This document shows, piece after piece, positions 7,767 through 15,328 of a stretch of DNA of 20,494 nucleotides. The position numbers and the translations under genes were made by a program. The stretch spans positions 1 to 20,494 of the forward strand of contig SSTA01000273.1 of NCBI GenBank assembly GCA_009469685.1. The letters are read 5' to 3'. Origin of the DNA: Azonexaceae bacterium. GTDB lineage: Bacteria; Pseudomonadota; Gammaproteobacteria; Burkholderiales; Rhodocyclaceae. Position 1 is the first letter of the stretch. The number at the start of each line of letters is the position of its first letter. The notes below the pieces were generated by a model, which was not told where the DNA came from, ran no database searches, and was given only the letters and a program-made list of their open reading frames with translations.

Positions 7767-8638
7767 CCGATAGCGTCCGGCGCTTTCTCTTCGAATCCCT
7801 CGACATCCGGGGCGCGTTCGTCCAAATGGACCAGAGCTGGCGGCAGATGCAGGCCGGCCGGGACTATCCGACTCCGGTCTGCGGCTTGCTGGGCGAACTG
7901 GCCGCCGTCACCGCGCTGATCGCCGCCCAGCTGAAACAGCCGGGTCGGATCACCCTTCAGTTGCGGGGCGCAGGGCCGATCCGACTACTGGTGGTCGATT
8001 GCGACGACGAATTGCGACTGCGCGGCATGGCCCATTGCCCGGAGGTTGTCCTGCCCGATTCCGCTCCCTTCCTCCTGGGGGCCGGACAGGGCGGCCAACT
8101 GATGATGAGCCTGGACCTCCCGACGGCGCAGCAACCGTACCAGAGCTTCGTCCCCCTCGTGGGCCAGACCATCGCCGAAATCTTCCAGCACTTCCTGGAG
8201 CAGTCCGAACAACAGCCGTCGCGCCTCTTTCTCGCCGCCACCGAGGAGGGGGCCGCCTGCCTTTTCCTCCAGAAGCTGCCGGACGCCGACCACCGCGATC
8301 CCGACGGCTGGACGCGCCTCTGCCACTTGGCCTCGACGGTGAAGCCCCTGGAACTCCTCGCCCTCGACGCAAAGACACTCTTGAACCGCCTGTTCCACGA
8401 AGACATGGGTGACTCCTTCCGGCTCTACGACCCCGTCCCCGTCAGCTACCACTGCCCGGAGGACTGGGAGAAAGTACGCCGCGTCATCCGCAGCCTGGGG
8501 CGCGACGAGGCAGAAGCCCTGGTGCGGGAGCGCGGCTCCATCGTCCTGCGGGACGATCTGTGCAATCGGGAGTACCGTTTCGGCCCCGAGGAAGTCGCCG
8601 CTCTGTTCGATCCGGGCGAAACCCCGACCCTCCACTAA
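7763..8638 (+). CDS. hslO: Hsp33 family redox chaperone HslO with altered zinc site
   Basis: 291 residues, matching E. coli Hsp33 (about 290). Hsp33 is a cytoplasmic holdase activated by oxidation of four zinc-bound cysteines, C-x-C then C-x-x-C, near the C-terminus. The N-terminal core is normal: VRRFLFESLDIRGAFVQMD, YPTPVCGLLGE, PGRITLQLRGAGPIRLLVVDC and MSLDLP...YQSFVPL. In the C-terminal domain the frame SYHCPEDWEKV (229-239) and VLRDDLCNREYRF (261-273) aligns without gaps to the family pattern. However, the second cysteine is Glu233 and the third is Asp264, leaving only Cys231 and Cys267. The codons (TGC CCG GAG; GAC GAT CTG TGC) are clear in the sequence. The true start is the ATG overlapping the preceding stop; the longer upstream frame is a shadow. 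The redox switch may be lost or changed. Confidence 0.93.
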   Translation: MTDSVRRFLFESLDIRGAFVQMDQSWRQMQAGRDYPTPVCGLLGELAAVTALIAAQLKQPGRITLQLRGAGPIRLLVVDCDDELRLRGMAHCPEVVLPDSAPFLLGAGQGGQLMMSLDLPTAQQPYQSFVPLVGQTIAEIFQHFLEQSEQQPSRLFLAATEEGAACLFLQKLPDADHRDPDGWTRLCHLASTVKPLELLALDAKTLLNRLFHEDMGDSFRLYDPVPVSYHCPEDWEKVRRVIRSLGRDEAEALVRERGSIVLRDDLCNREYRFGPEEVAALFDPGETPTLH

Positions 8639-8645
8639 GTCCGAC

Positions 8646-9986
8646 ATGGCCACCCTCGACCACGCCATCCTCTCCCGCCAGGTCGAGCTGCTCTACCGCA
8701 ATACCGCCCTAGGGCAAGCGATTTCCCTCTTCAACGGCACGCTGCTCGCCTTGCTCTGGCGTGAGAGCGTCGGCATCACGACCACCCTGGCCTGGTGGCT
8801 GATCATGGCCTCCGTCGCGGGTGCCCGGGTCGTTCTGGCCCGTCGCTATCGCCATCAGGCGGCGGAGAGCCAGTCCGCCACCCCCTGGCTCAAAGCCCTC
8901 CTGCTGGGTGCGGCGACTTCCGGCCTGGTTTGGGCCTTCGGCGGTTGGCTGTTCATGGCCGGCGACGACGACTTGCGTCTCTTTTTTACCGCCTTCCTGA
9001 TGGCCGGCATGACCGCCGGCGCGGTACCCTTTCTGGGCGCTCATCGGGTCGCCTTCCGCGTCTACGCCTGGCCTATCATCCTGACGACACTCTTCTGCGG
9101 CCTGGGAACCGACATGCTGCACCTGTCCTTCTCCCTCATGGCAGCGGCCTTTCTGTTCGGCGTGACGCGGAGTGCCGATCACTTCCACGATGCTTTCCAG
9201 GAAACGCTGCGCCTGGAGCAGGAGAAGGATAGGCTCCTGACCGATCTCACCACCGCCAAGGTCCGTGCCGAGGCGTCGGCCCACGCAAAGGCCCGTTTTC
9301 TCGCCAGCATCAGCCATGAGTTGCGCACTCCCATGAACGGCATCATGGGCATGGCCGATCTGCTCGCCGGCGAGAACCTGAGTCCGGAACAGCGCGAGCT
9401 GCTTCTTCCCCTGCGGGAATCCGCCGACGAATTGTTGGGCAAGATCGAGAACATGATCGAGTTGTCCGAGCTTGAGGTGGGGCAGATTCAGCTCCACGAG
9501 GCAGCTTTCAGCCTCGCCGAGCTACTGCCTGCCATCCTCGGCGACCTGGAACGCAGGGCCATAGCCAAAGGACTGCGCTTCTCCATGGACGCCGCCCCGG
9601 ATTTGCCCGAAATCGTGGTCGGCGATCTGGGCAAGCTGCGCAAGATTCTCCTGCATGTGGTCGATAACGCAGTGAAATTCACACCCCAGGGCGAGGTGCA
9701 GGTCACCGTCCACCGCGAGACGGAAGGGGGAAGGACGTCGTCGCTGGTGATCGTGGTTCGCGATTCCGGGCCCGGTATTCCCTTGGCCGAGCAAGGCCAC
9801 TTGTTCGAAATCTTCACTCCCGGCAACAGCGAGGGCACCCATCGCCATGGCGGTACCGGCATTGGACTGCCCATCGCCCACCGGCTTTGCGAAGCGATGG
9901 GGGGAACCCTCCGCTTGGAAAGCGCTTCCGGGCATGGAACCACGGTGCGCCTGCAATTGCCTTTCCTCTTCCCCGATGCGTTGTGA
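8646..9986 (+). CDS. Membrane-bound sensor histidine kinase, no receiver domain
   Basis: 446 residues from ATG 8646, 7 nt after the hslO stop. The first about 175 residues are a hydrophobic sensor region with five or six predicted membrane segments (near 21-38, 47-65, 82-104, 112-133, 140-172), reminiscent of MASE-type domains and without a large periplasmic loop. A short coiled linker (182-212) leads to the HisKA domain with the H box SISHELRTPMNGIMG, phosphoacceptor His224. The HATPase domain shows the N box VVDNAVKFT (Asn341), G1 DSGPGI (373-378), F box LFEIF, and G2 HGGTGIGLPIA (401-411), so it should be catalytically competent. No response regulator gene is in the window, making it an orphan here. 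The signal is unknown. It probably shares a transcript with tex, the ArsC-like gene and hslO. Confidence 0.92.
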   Translation: MATLDHAILSRQVELLYRNTALGQAISLFNGTLLALLWRESVGITTTLAWWLIMASVAGARVVLARRYRHQAAESQSATPWLKALLLGAATSGLVWAFGGWLFMAGDDDLRLFFTAFLMAGMTAGAVPFLGAHRVAFRVYAWPIILTTLFCGLGTDMLHLSFSLMAAAFLFGVTRSADHFHDAFQETLRLEQEKDRLLTDLTTAKVRAEASAHAKARFLASISHELRTPMNGIMGMADLLAGENLSPEQRELLLPLRESADELLGKIENMIELSELEVGQIQLHEAAFSLAELLPAILGDLERRAIAKGLRFSMDAAPDLPEIVVGDLGKLRKILLHVVDNAVKFTPQGEVQVTVHRETEGGRTSSLVIVVRDSGPGIPLAEQGHLFEIFTPGNSEGTHRHGGTGIGLPIAHRLCEAMGGTLRLESASGHGTTVRLQLPFLFPDAL

Positions 9987-10015
9987 AGGATTGCGCAAGC
10001 ACGCAGCCCGGGGCT

Positions 10016-10049
10016 AAAAGAACCGCCAGGGCCTCGCGGCAGCCTGGCG
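10016..10049 (-). terminator. Possible intrinsic terminator of the patatin-glcD operon
   Basis: Arms CGCCAGG (10024-10030) and CCTGGCG (10043-10049) pair perfectly, and an inner GCC/GGC can extend the stem. Read on the minus strand, the hairpin is followed by TTCTTTT (10016-10022). It lies 27 nt beyond the stop of the FAD oxidase gene, in the gap between two convergent genes. The T tract is interrupted, so strength is uncertain. Confidence 0.45.
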
Positions 10050-10075
10050 AAGCGCGACCGCCGGCTCAGCCCGTA

Positions 10076-11482
10076 TCAGACGACTTTGCCGGGATTCATC
10101 ACCCCGCGGGGATCGAGGGCGGCCTTGACCGCCCGCATCAGGGCCAGCTCAATGGAGCTCTTGTAGCGCCGGATTTCGTCGCGCTTCAGTTGCCCGATTC
10201 CGTGCTCGGCGGAAATCGAGCCGTCCAGCCCGTGTACGATGTCGTGGACCAGCCGGTGGACCTCGCCCTGACGGTCGATGAGCTCCGCATTGCGGGCGGG
10301 ATCGGGGCGGGATACGTTGTAGTGGAGGTTGCCGTCGCCGACATGGCCGAAAGCGATGATGCGCACCCCGGGAAAGGCTTGGACCAAGGCCGAATCCGCC
10401 CGGGCGAGGAAATCCGGAATCGCCGAGACGGGGACCGAAATATCATGCTTGACGCTGATTCCCTCGATTTTCTGCGCCTCCGAAAGCGACTCCCGCAGGT
10501 GCCAAAGACTGCGCGACTGGCTGGATGACTGGGCGAGGACCGCATCGGCGGCGATGCCCTTGGCGATCGCGTCGCCCAGCCAGTATTCCAGGTCGGAATC
10601 GAGAGTCGCCTGACCGCAGCCCGCCGCAAGCTCGCACAGGACATACCAAGCGGAGACCGCCGTGGGCCGGCGGGTTCCGGGGATATGGCGCAGCGCCAGG
10701 TCCAGGGCGCCCTCGGAAACCAGTTCGAAGGCGGTCAGGCGGGCGTCGAAGGCGCTCTGCGCGCTGGCGAGCAGGGCCAGCGCCGCGGCCGGGTCGGCAA
10801 CGTTGATCCAGGCGGTGGCCTGGGCGACCGGCAGAGGGAAAAGCTTGAGCGAAGCCGCGGTGATGATGCCGAGCGTTCCTTCCGAACCGATGAAAAGCTG
10901 CTTCAGATCGTAGCCGGTGTTGTCCTTGCGCAGGGCGCGCAGGCCGTTCCAGAGACTGCCGTCGGGAAGCACCGCTTCGAGGCCGAGAACCAGATCCCGG
11001 GTGGTCCCGTAGCGCAGAACATGGACGCCGCCGGCATTGGTGGCCAGGTTGCCGCCGATCTGGCAACTGCCCTCCGAGGCCAGGGAAAGCGGAAACAGGC
11101 AGCCTGCCGCAGCGGCGGCTTCCTGGACGGAGGCCAAAGTACAGCCGGCTTCGACGGTGAGGGTCCGGTTGAGGGGATCCGCGCCGCGCACCTTGTTCAG
11201 GCGACCCAGGGCGATGATCACCGCCTCTCCGCTCGCGTCGGGAGTCGCACCGCCGCATAGCCCGGTATTGCCTCCCTGTGGGACCATCGGTACGCCGGCA
11301 GCGGAACAGGCGCCGACCACCGCGGCTACCTCGGCTGCCGACCCAGGCCGAACGAGGCAACGGGCCGTCCCCCGGTAACGTCCCCGCCAGTCGGTCAAAA
11401 AGGGGGCCAGATCGACGGGATCGGTGATCACGTGATCGCGCCCGACGGCAGTCGCAAGCGTTGCAATCAGGTCGGCACTCAT
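10076..11482 (-). CDS. FAD-linked 2-hydroxyacid dehydrogenase (GlcD / D-lactate / D-2-hydroxyglutarate dehydrogenase family)
   Basis: 468 residues. The N-terminal PCMH-type FAD domain carries LVRPGSAAEVAAVV (43-56), the PP-loop VPQGGNTGLCGGAT (67-80) and SEGSCQIGGNLATNAGG (136-152). KDNTGYDLKQLFIGSEGTLGI (186-206) follows. The C-terminal catalytic cap has GHVGDGNLHYNV (379-390), AEHGIGQLK (425-433) and the terminal MNPGKV. These are the flavin and metal/substrate-binding motifs of GlcD-type enzymes that oxidise D-2-hydroxyacids to 2-oxoacids and pass electrons to the respiratory chain. There is no iron-sulfur C-terminal domain. D-lactate, D-2-hydroxyglutarate and glycolate cannot be told apart by eye. 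The start ATG (11482) overlaps the patatin gene stop by 4 nt, suggesting translational coupling. A longer frame upstream of this ATG is only overlap with that gene. Confidence 0.9.
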   Translation of the reverse strand: MSADLIATLATAVGRDHVITDPVDLAPFLTDWRGRYRGTARCLVRPGSAAEVAAVVGACSAAGVPMVPQGGNTGLCGGATPDASGEAVIIALGRLNKVRGADPLNRTLTVEAGCTLASVQEAAAAAGCLFPLSLASEGSCQIGGNLATNAGGVHVLRYGTTRDLVLGLEAVLPDGSLWNGLRALRKDNTGYDLKQLFIGSEGTLGIITAASLKLFPLPVAQATAWINVADPAAALALLASAQSAFDARLTAFELVSEGALDLALRHIPGTRRPTAVSAWYVLCELAAGCGQATLDSDLEYWLGDAIAKGIAADAVLAQSSSQSRSLWHLRESLSEAQKIEGISVKHDISVPVSAIPDFLARADSALVQAFPGVRIIAFGHVGDGNLHYNVSRPDPARNAELIDRQGEVHRLVHDIVHGLDGSISAEHGIGQLKRDEIRRYKSSIELALMRAVKAALDPRGVMNPGKVV

Positions 11483-12360
11483 TCGAGCAACCCCCGCAAG
11501 AGCGGCAGCATGTGCTCGGTAGCCTGGCGACCGACGGCAATGGCCTCCTCCGCCCGGTGATAATCGAGGAGTCCCATCTGGCCTAGCCGGGGCGAGATGA
11601 GGAGGTCCGCAGGTTCGCCCGCCAGTCGCGAGCGGGCGATGCGCCCCTGCATGATGGCGATGCTGTTGGCCAACACGTTGGCCAGGGAAGGCCTGAAGGC
11701 GTTGGACTCGGCCTGGTCCGACTTCGCTCCCGACAACCAGCGACCGACCTTGCGGCGCCAGCCGTTCGCCCGGGTCGCGCCGGCCTCGGCTTGGCGATAG
11801 CGCTGCAGCACCACGTCGGTCCCCAGATCGACCGCAATGACCAGGTCGGCATCCATGGCCCGGCACAGGGAGACGGGCACCGGGTTGACCAACCCTCCAT
11901 CGACGAGATGCCGATCGCCGATAAGATGCGGCGCAAAGAGACCTGGCAATGCGATGGAGGCCCGCACTGCATCGGCGACGTCGCCCTCCTTGAGCCACAC
12001 TTCCCGGCCGCTGGCGAGGTCGGTGGCGACGCAGGCGAAGGGCCGCGACAATTGTTCGAATCGGTTGTCGAGAAAGGACTGCGCGGCATAGGCGAGCAGC
12101 TTTTCGCCCTTGATCAGGCCACCGGCCAGGGTGACGTCGAAATAGCCCAGAACCTCTCGCCGGGTCAGTCCCCGCACCCAGGATTCCAGTCCGTCCAGAT
12201 CACCTGAGGCGTAGGCCGCGCCGACGAAAGCGCCGATGGAAGTGCCACAGACGATGTCGGGTTCGAGTCCAGCCGCCTGGAGCGCGCGCAAGACGCCGAT
12301 ATGGGCCCAGCCGCGGGCCGATCCCGAACCCAAGGCAATGCCGATGCGCGGCCGAGCCAT
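11479..12360 (-). CDS. Patatin-like phospholipase / NTE (RssA) family protein
   Basis: 293 residues from ATG 12360. The patatin fold catalytic dyad is complete: oxyanion loop GSGSARG (11-17), nucleophile elbow GTSIG with Ser41, and DGG with Asp154. The order and spacing match the RssA/YlbK type of cytoplasmic patatin-like proteins (about 300 residues), which hydrolyse acyl ester bonds in phospholipids or related lipids. There is no signal peptide, so it is predicted cytoplasmic or peripheral to the membrane. An in-frame extension upstream to 12474 reads as low-quality sequence (rich in Cys, Arg and Gly) and was not used. The gene is first in a two-gene unit with the FAD oxidase. The 168 nt upstream should hold its promoter, but I see no clear -35/-10 pair there. 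Physiological substrate is unknown. Confidence 0.9.
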   Translation of the reverse strand: MARPRIGIALGSGSARGWAHIGVLRALQAAGLEPDIVCGTSIGAFVGAAYASGDLDGLESWVRGLTRREVLGYFDVTLAGGLIKGEKLLAYAAQSFLDNRFEQLSRPFACVATDLASGREVWLKEGDVADAVRASIALPGLFAPHLIGDRHLVDGGLVNPVPVSLCRAMDADLVIAVDLGTDVVLQRYRQAEAGATRANGWRRKVGRWLSGAKSDQAESNAFRPSLANVLANSIAIMQGRIARSRLAGEPADLLISPRLGQMGLLDYHRAEEAIAVGRQATEHMLPLLRGLLE

Positions 12361-12528
12361 CAGGACGCACTCGCAAACGTCGCAAGACCCGGCACCGCAC
12401 GGCCCTCCGGTGCGTCGAGCACCATTGGCGCTCGTTCCTTCGGGGCGCCGCACCGCGCACCGGTCACTTGGCACCTGCCCCCCGCCACAGCCTTGCAGAG
12501 CCCGTCACATCGGGTGGACACGCCCGTG
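12361..12528. other. Intergenic region between rimO and the patatin gene; nothing recognised
   Basis: 168 bases separate the rimO stop from the patatin start, both on the minus strand. I found no strong hairpin with a T tract, no good sigma70 pair and no ORF with plausible codon use. A patatin promoter and a rimO terminator would be expected here but are not evident. Confidence 0.4.
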
Positions 12529-13854
12529 CTACCCTCGATCCACCGGCTCGGCGTAGAGATCGTGGGTATCGGCATCGACCACCCGAACCTTGAGGAAATC
12601 CCCCGGCTCGGCATCGAAGAATCCGTCCAGATAGACCAGGCCATCGATCTCCGGAGCATCGGCCCTGGAGCGGGCGATGACCCCCTCCTCGTCCACCGCG
12701 TCGACGAGCACCTCGATTTCGCTGTCGATGCGGGCGGCCAGCTTGTCGGCGCTGATATCCTCCTGCACCTGCATCAGCCAACGGCGACGGTCCTCCCGCA
12801 CGTCGTCGGGCGGGAGACCCGCCAAGGCATTGGCCCTTGCCCCTTCGACCGGCGAATAGGCGAAGGCCCCGACCCGGTCGAGGCGGGCGTCCTCGAGAAA
12901 CTGGATCAATTGGTCGAAATCGGCATCGGTCTCACCGGGAAACCCGGTGATGAAGGTGGAGCGGATGACGATCTCCGGACAGATGTCCCGCCACTTTTCA
13001 ATGCGCGCCAGAGTGTTCTCGGCCGATGCCGGCCGTTTCATGGCCTTGAGTATCGTCGGACTGGCGTGCTGAAAGGGCACGTCCAGGTAGGGCAAGATCT
13101 TGCCTTCGGCCATCAGGGGAATGACGTCGTCGACCGACGGATAGGGATAGACGTAATGCAGCCGTACCCAGATGCCGAACTGGGCCAGCGCTTCACAGAG
13201 CTCCTTGAGGCGCGTCTTCACCGGCCGACCGCCCCAGAATCCGGTCCGGTACTTGAGGTCCACGCCGTAGGCGCTGGTGTCCTGGGAGATCACCAGGATT
13301 TCCTTGACCCCTGCCCGGGCCAGGCTTTCGGCCTCGGCAAGGACGTCGCCCACGGGGCGCGAGACGAGGGGGCCCCGTAGAGACGGGATGATGCAGAAGG
13401 TGCAACTGTGGTTGCAGCCCTCGGAAATCTTCAGGTAGGCGAAGTGATCGGGGGTCAGCCGCACCCCCTGCTCCGGGACGAGGTCGGTAAAGGGGTCGTG
13501 GGGCTTGGGCAAATGCTCATGGACGATCCCCATCACCTCGTCGGCGGCGTGGGGACCCGTGACCGCCAAGACCGACGGATGGGTCTTGCGCACGATGTCC
13601 CCCTTGGCCCCCAGGCATCCGGTCACGATGACCCGGCCGTTCTCGGTCAGGGCCTCGCCAATGGCGTCGAGCGATTCCTCGACCGCCGCATCGATGAAGC
13701 CGCAGGTATTGACGACGACCAGATCGGCATCGTCATAGGTCGGAGTGACGACGTAACCCTCGGCCCTGAGCTTGGTCAGGATATGTTCGGAATCGACGGT
13801 AGCCTTGGGGCAACCGAGGGAGACGAAGCCGACTTTGGGCGGTGCGACAGCCAC
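12529..13854 (-). CDS. rimO: Ribosomal protein uS12 methylthiotransferase RimO
   Basis: 441 residues, the usual length. RimO is a radical SAM enzyme with two 4Fe-4S clusters that adds a methylthio group to the beta carbon of an aspartate in ribosomal protein S12. The N-terminal UPF0004 domain has the three cluster cysteines Cys15 ([13 protein letters not shown]), Cys51 (NTCGFIDAA) and Cys80 (VTGCLGA). The radical SAM domain has C-x3-C-x2-C at Cys147, Cys151 and Cys154 ([17 protein letters not shown]). The [32 protein letters not shown] and FAYSPVEGA blocks are RimO-typical and separate it from MiaB. A C-terminal TRAM domain follows (about 375-437). The start is GTG 13854, 4 nt after the phaR stop, with GGCGG-rich sequence upstream. 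It is probably co-transcribed with phaR. Confidence 0.96.
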   Translation of the reverse strand: MAVAPPKVGFVSLGCPKATVDSEHILTKLRAEGYVVTPTYDDADLVVVNTCGFIDAAVEESLDAIGEALTENGRVIVTGCLGAKGDIVRKTHPSVLAVTGPHAADEVMGIVHEHLPKPHDPFTDLVPEQGVRLTPDHFAYLKISEGCNHSCTFCIIPSLRGPLVSRPVGDVLAEAESLARAGVKEILVISQDTSAYGVDLKYRTGFWGGRPVKTRLKELCEALAQFGIWVRLHYVYPYPSVDDVIPLMAEGKILPYLDVPFQHASPTILKAMKRPASAENTLARIEKWRDICPEIVIRSTFITGFPGETDADFDQLIQFLEDARLDRVGAFAYSPVEGARANALAGLPPDDVREDRRRWLMQVQEDISADKLAARIDSEIEVLVDAVDEEGVIARSRADAPEIDGLVYLDGFFDAEPGDFLKVRVVDADTHDLYAEPVDRG

Positions 13855-13858
13855 CGGT

Positions 13859-14407
13859 TTACTTGCCGCCGTCCTCCGGCTTCTTGAAGGGGAAGCCGGT
13901 GAACATGTTGCGGGTCTGGCTCTGAAGCTGGTCCTGCATCTGCTGGAACATCTTGTTCGACTGGTCCATGTACGCAGTCATCATGGTCTGCATGGCCGGC
14001 TGCTGGAAATTGAGGAACTGGTTCCAGAAGTCCGCCTGCATCTGCGTGTTGTCCCCGTAGATGGGGCGCGCCTGCTCCTGCATCTTCTTCTGGAATTCGA
14101 CGAAGGTCTTCATGTTGTTTTCCAGATACTTGCCCAGCATCCCCTGCATGGCATTGCCGTAGAAGCGGATGAATCCCGAGAGCAGTTCGCAGGAGAACAA
14201 CGGGACCCCGCCGGTTTCCTCCTCCAGGATGATCTGAAGCAGAATGCTGCGGGTCAGGTCGTCGTTGGTCTTGGCATCCACGACCTTGAACGCCTCGTAC
14301 TTGAGGACCAGATCCTTGACGTCGCCGAGCGTGATGTAGGCGCTGGCCTTGGTGTCGTAGAGGCGACGATTGGGATATTTCTTGATCAGCCGTACTGGTT
14401 CGGACAT
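13859..14407 (-). CDS. phaR: Polyhydroxyalkanoate synthesis repressor PhaR
   Basis: 182 residues from ATG 14407. PhaR binds both DNA and PHB. It represses phasin and its own gene, and it is titrated off DNA by nascent polymer granules. The N-terminal DNA-binding domain (about 1-65) begins [22 protein letters not shown], the family hallmark, followed by [26 protein letters not shown]-accumulation regulatory segments follow (about 66-120, LLQIILEEE...[16 protein letters not shown] and [20 protein letters not shown]). The C-terminus is rich in Gln, Met and Phe and amphipathic ([27 protein letters not shown]), as in granule-binding proteins. It lies downstream of the phaC-phaB-phaB unit but behind a terminator, with its own likely promoter. 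A CTGC-type repeat near its start site suggests autoregulation. rimO follows after 4 nt. Confidence 0.96.
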   Translation of the reverse strand: MSEPVRLIKKYPNRRLYDTKASAYITLGDVKDLVLKYEAFKVVDAKTNDDLTRSILLQIILEEETGGVPLFSCELLSGFIRFYGNAMQGMLGKYLENNMKTFVEFQKKMQEQARPIYGDNTQMQADFWNQFLNFQQPAMQTMMTAYMDQSNKMFQQMQDQLQSQTRNMFTGFPFKKPEDGGK

Positions 14408-14460
14408 GCCGGGAATCCTCGGGAATCTGGTCTTGGGGTTGAGCGCAACGCACCAGGCTA

Positions 14461-14478
14461 GTGCAGTGCAGCATTGTA
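14461..14478 (-). promoter_or_regulatory. Likely phaR -10 element and candidate PhaR operator
   Basis: On the minus strand TACAAT (14478-14473) is a good -10 box. It is followed at once by CTGCACTGCAC (14471-14461), which fits the CTGC-N3-4-GCAG element reported for PhaR in Paracoccus with one mismatch. The predicted start site (near 14466) falls inside this repeat. This suits autorepression by PhaR. The -35 position (14496-14501) has no consensus match and sits in the upstream terminator hairpin, so the promoter may need an activator or be weak. Confidence 0.45.
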
Positions 14479-14482
14479 GCCC

Positions 14483-14510
14483 AAAAAACAGGCGCCCGGA
14501 GGCGCCTGTT
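14483..14510 (-). terminator. Rho-independent terminator after the second phaB gene
   Basis: A perfect 10-bp stem (arms 14487-14496 and 14501-14510, AACAGGCGCC / GGCGCCTGTT) closes a 4-base loop. On the minus strand it is followed by six T (14488-14483). It begins 29 nt after the phaB stop, so it should end the phaC-phaB-phaB transcript and separate it from phaR. Confidence 0.9.
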
Positions 14511-14538
14511 CTTGATGCAACGCAAGAAATTACGCCGT

Positions 14539-15282
14539 TTACTGGTAGTACAGGCCGCCATTGATGTTGAGGGTGGCGCCGGTCATGAAGCCCGCCAGGT
14601 CGGATGCCAGGTAAACGCAGGCGGCGCCCATTTCTTCGGGCTTGCCCAGACGCTTCATCGGAACGCCGTCGATGATGGTCTGCAGGATTTCCGGCTTGAT
14701 GGCCATGACCATCTTGGTCGCGATATAACCCGGGGTGATGGCATTGACCGTGACGCCCTTGGCGGCCAGTTCGGCGGCGAGAGCCTTGGTGAAGCCGATC
14801 ACGCCCGCCTTGGCGGCAGAGTAGTTGGTCTGACCGGCTTGGCCCTTGACGCCATTCACGGAGGAGATATTGACGATGCGGCCCCAGCCCCGTTCGGCCA
14901 TCTTGGCGGAAACCTGCTTGGTCATGTTGAACAGGCTGGTGAGATTGGTGGAGATGACGGCATCCCACTGGTCCCGCTCCATCTTGGCGAACATGCGGTC
15001 ACGGGTGATGCCGGCATTGTTGATCAGGATGTCGATGGGGCCGGCGGCGGCTTCGCCTTCGGCGACCATGCGCTGGCAGTCTTCCAGGGAGGAGACGTCA
15101 CCGGCGACGCAGACGAACCCGGTGAAGCCGGCAGCTTCCTGTTCCTTCAGCCATTCGTCCTTGTTGTCGAACTGGGGGTGGTAGGCGGCAACAATTTTGT
15201 GACCGGCCTTGGCGAGTTCCTGGCAAATGGCGGTTCCGATACCCCCCATGGCACCGGTAACGAGAGCAACACGTTGCGTCAT
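14539..15282 (-). CDS. phaB: Acetoacetyl-CoA reductase PhaB, second paralogue
   Basis: 247 residues from ATG 15282, with a strong AGGAAGGA ribosome binding site. It is a short-chain dehydrogenase/reductase that reduces acetoacetyl-CoA to (R)-3-hydroxybutyryl-CoA for PHB synthesis. Motifs visible are the nucleotide-binding TGAMGGIG (9-16), NNAGITRD (88-95), catalytic Ser141 (NISSVNG), Tyr154 and Lys158 (QTNYSAAKAG), PGYIAT, and C-terminal NINGG. The protein begins MTQRVALVTG like Cupriavidus PhaB. In the loop that binds the 2'-phosphate of NADPH in Cupriavidus PhaB (PRRE), this protein has DNKD (39-42), so cofactor preference may differ. It lies 46 nt downstream of the other phaB and is clearly homologous but diverged, so the duplication is not recent. 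FabG is an alternative assignment, made less likely by the operon and the PhaB-like ends. Confidence 0.9.
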   Translation of the reverse strand: MTQRVALVTGAMGGIGTAICQELAKAGHKIVAAYHPQFDNKDEWLKEQEAAGFTGFVCVAGDVSSLEDCQRMVAEGEAAAGPIDILINNAGITRDRMFAKMERDQWDAVISTNLTSLFNMTKQVSAKMAERGWGRIVNISSVNGVKGQAGQTNYSAAKAGVIGFTKALAAELAAKGVTVNAITPGYIATKMVMAIKPEILQTIIDGVPMKRLGKPEEMGAACVYLASDLAGFMTGATLNINGGLYYQ

Positions 15283-15328
15283 AATGATTCCTTCCTGTTT
15301 GATTTGTTGCAGCTGAGAAAGACGGCGG

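Noticed and set aside
11483..11998. In-frame N-terminal extension of the FAD oxidase
   Set aside because: It overlaps the patatin coding sequence, reads as Arg/Ala/Gly-rich shadow, and the ATG at 11482 gives the normal family start with an ATGA overlap.
12301..13380. 359-codon open frame on the plus strand
   Set aside because: Antisense to rimO and to the start of the patatin gene; shadow of GC-rich codons.
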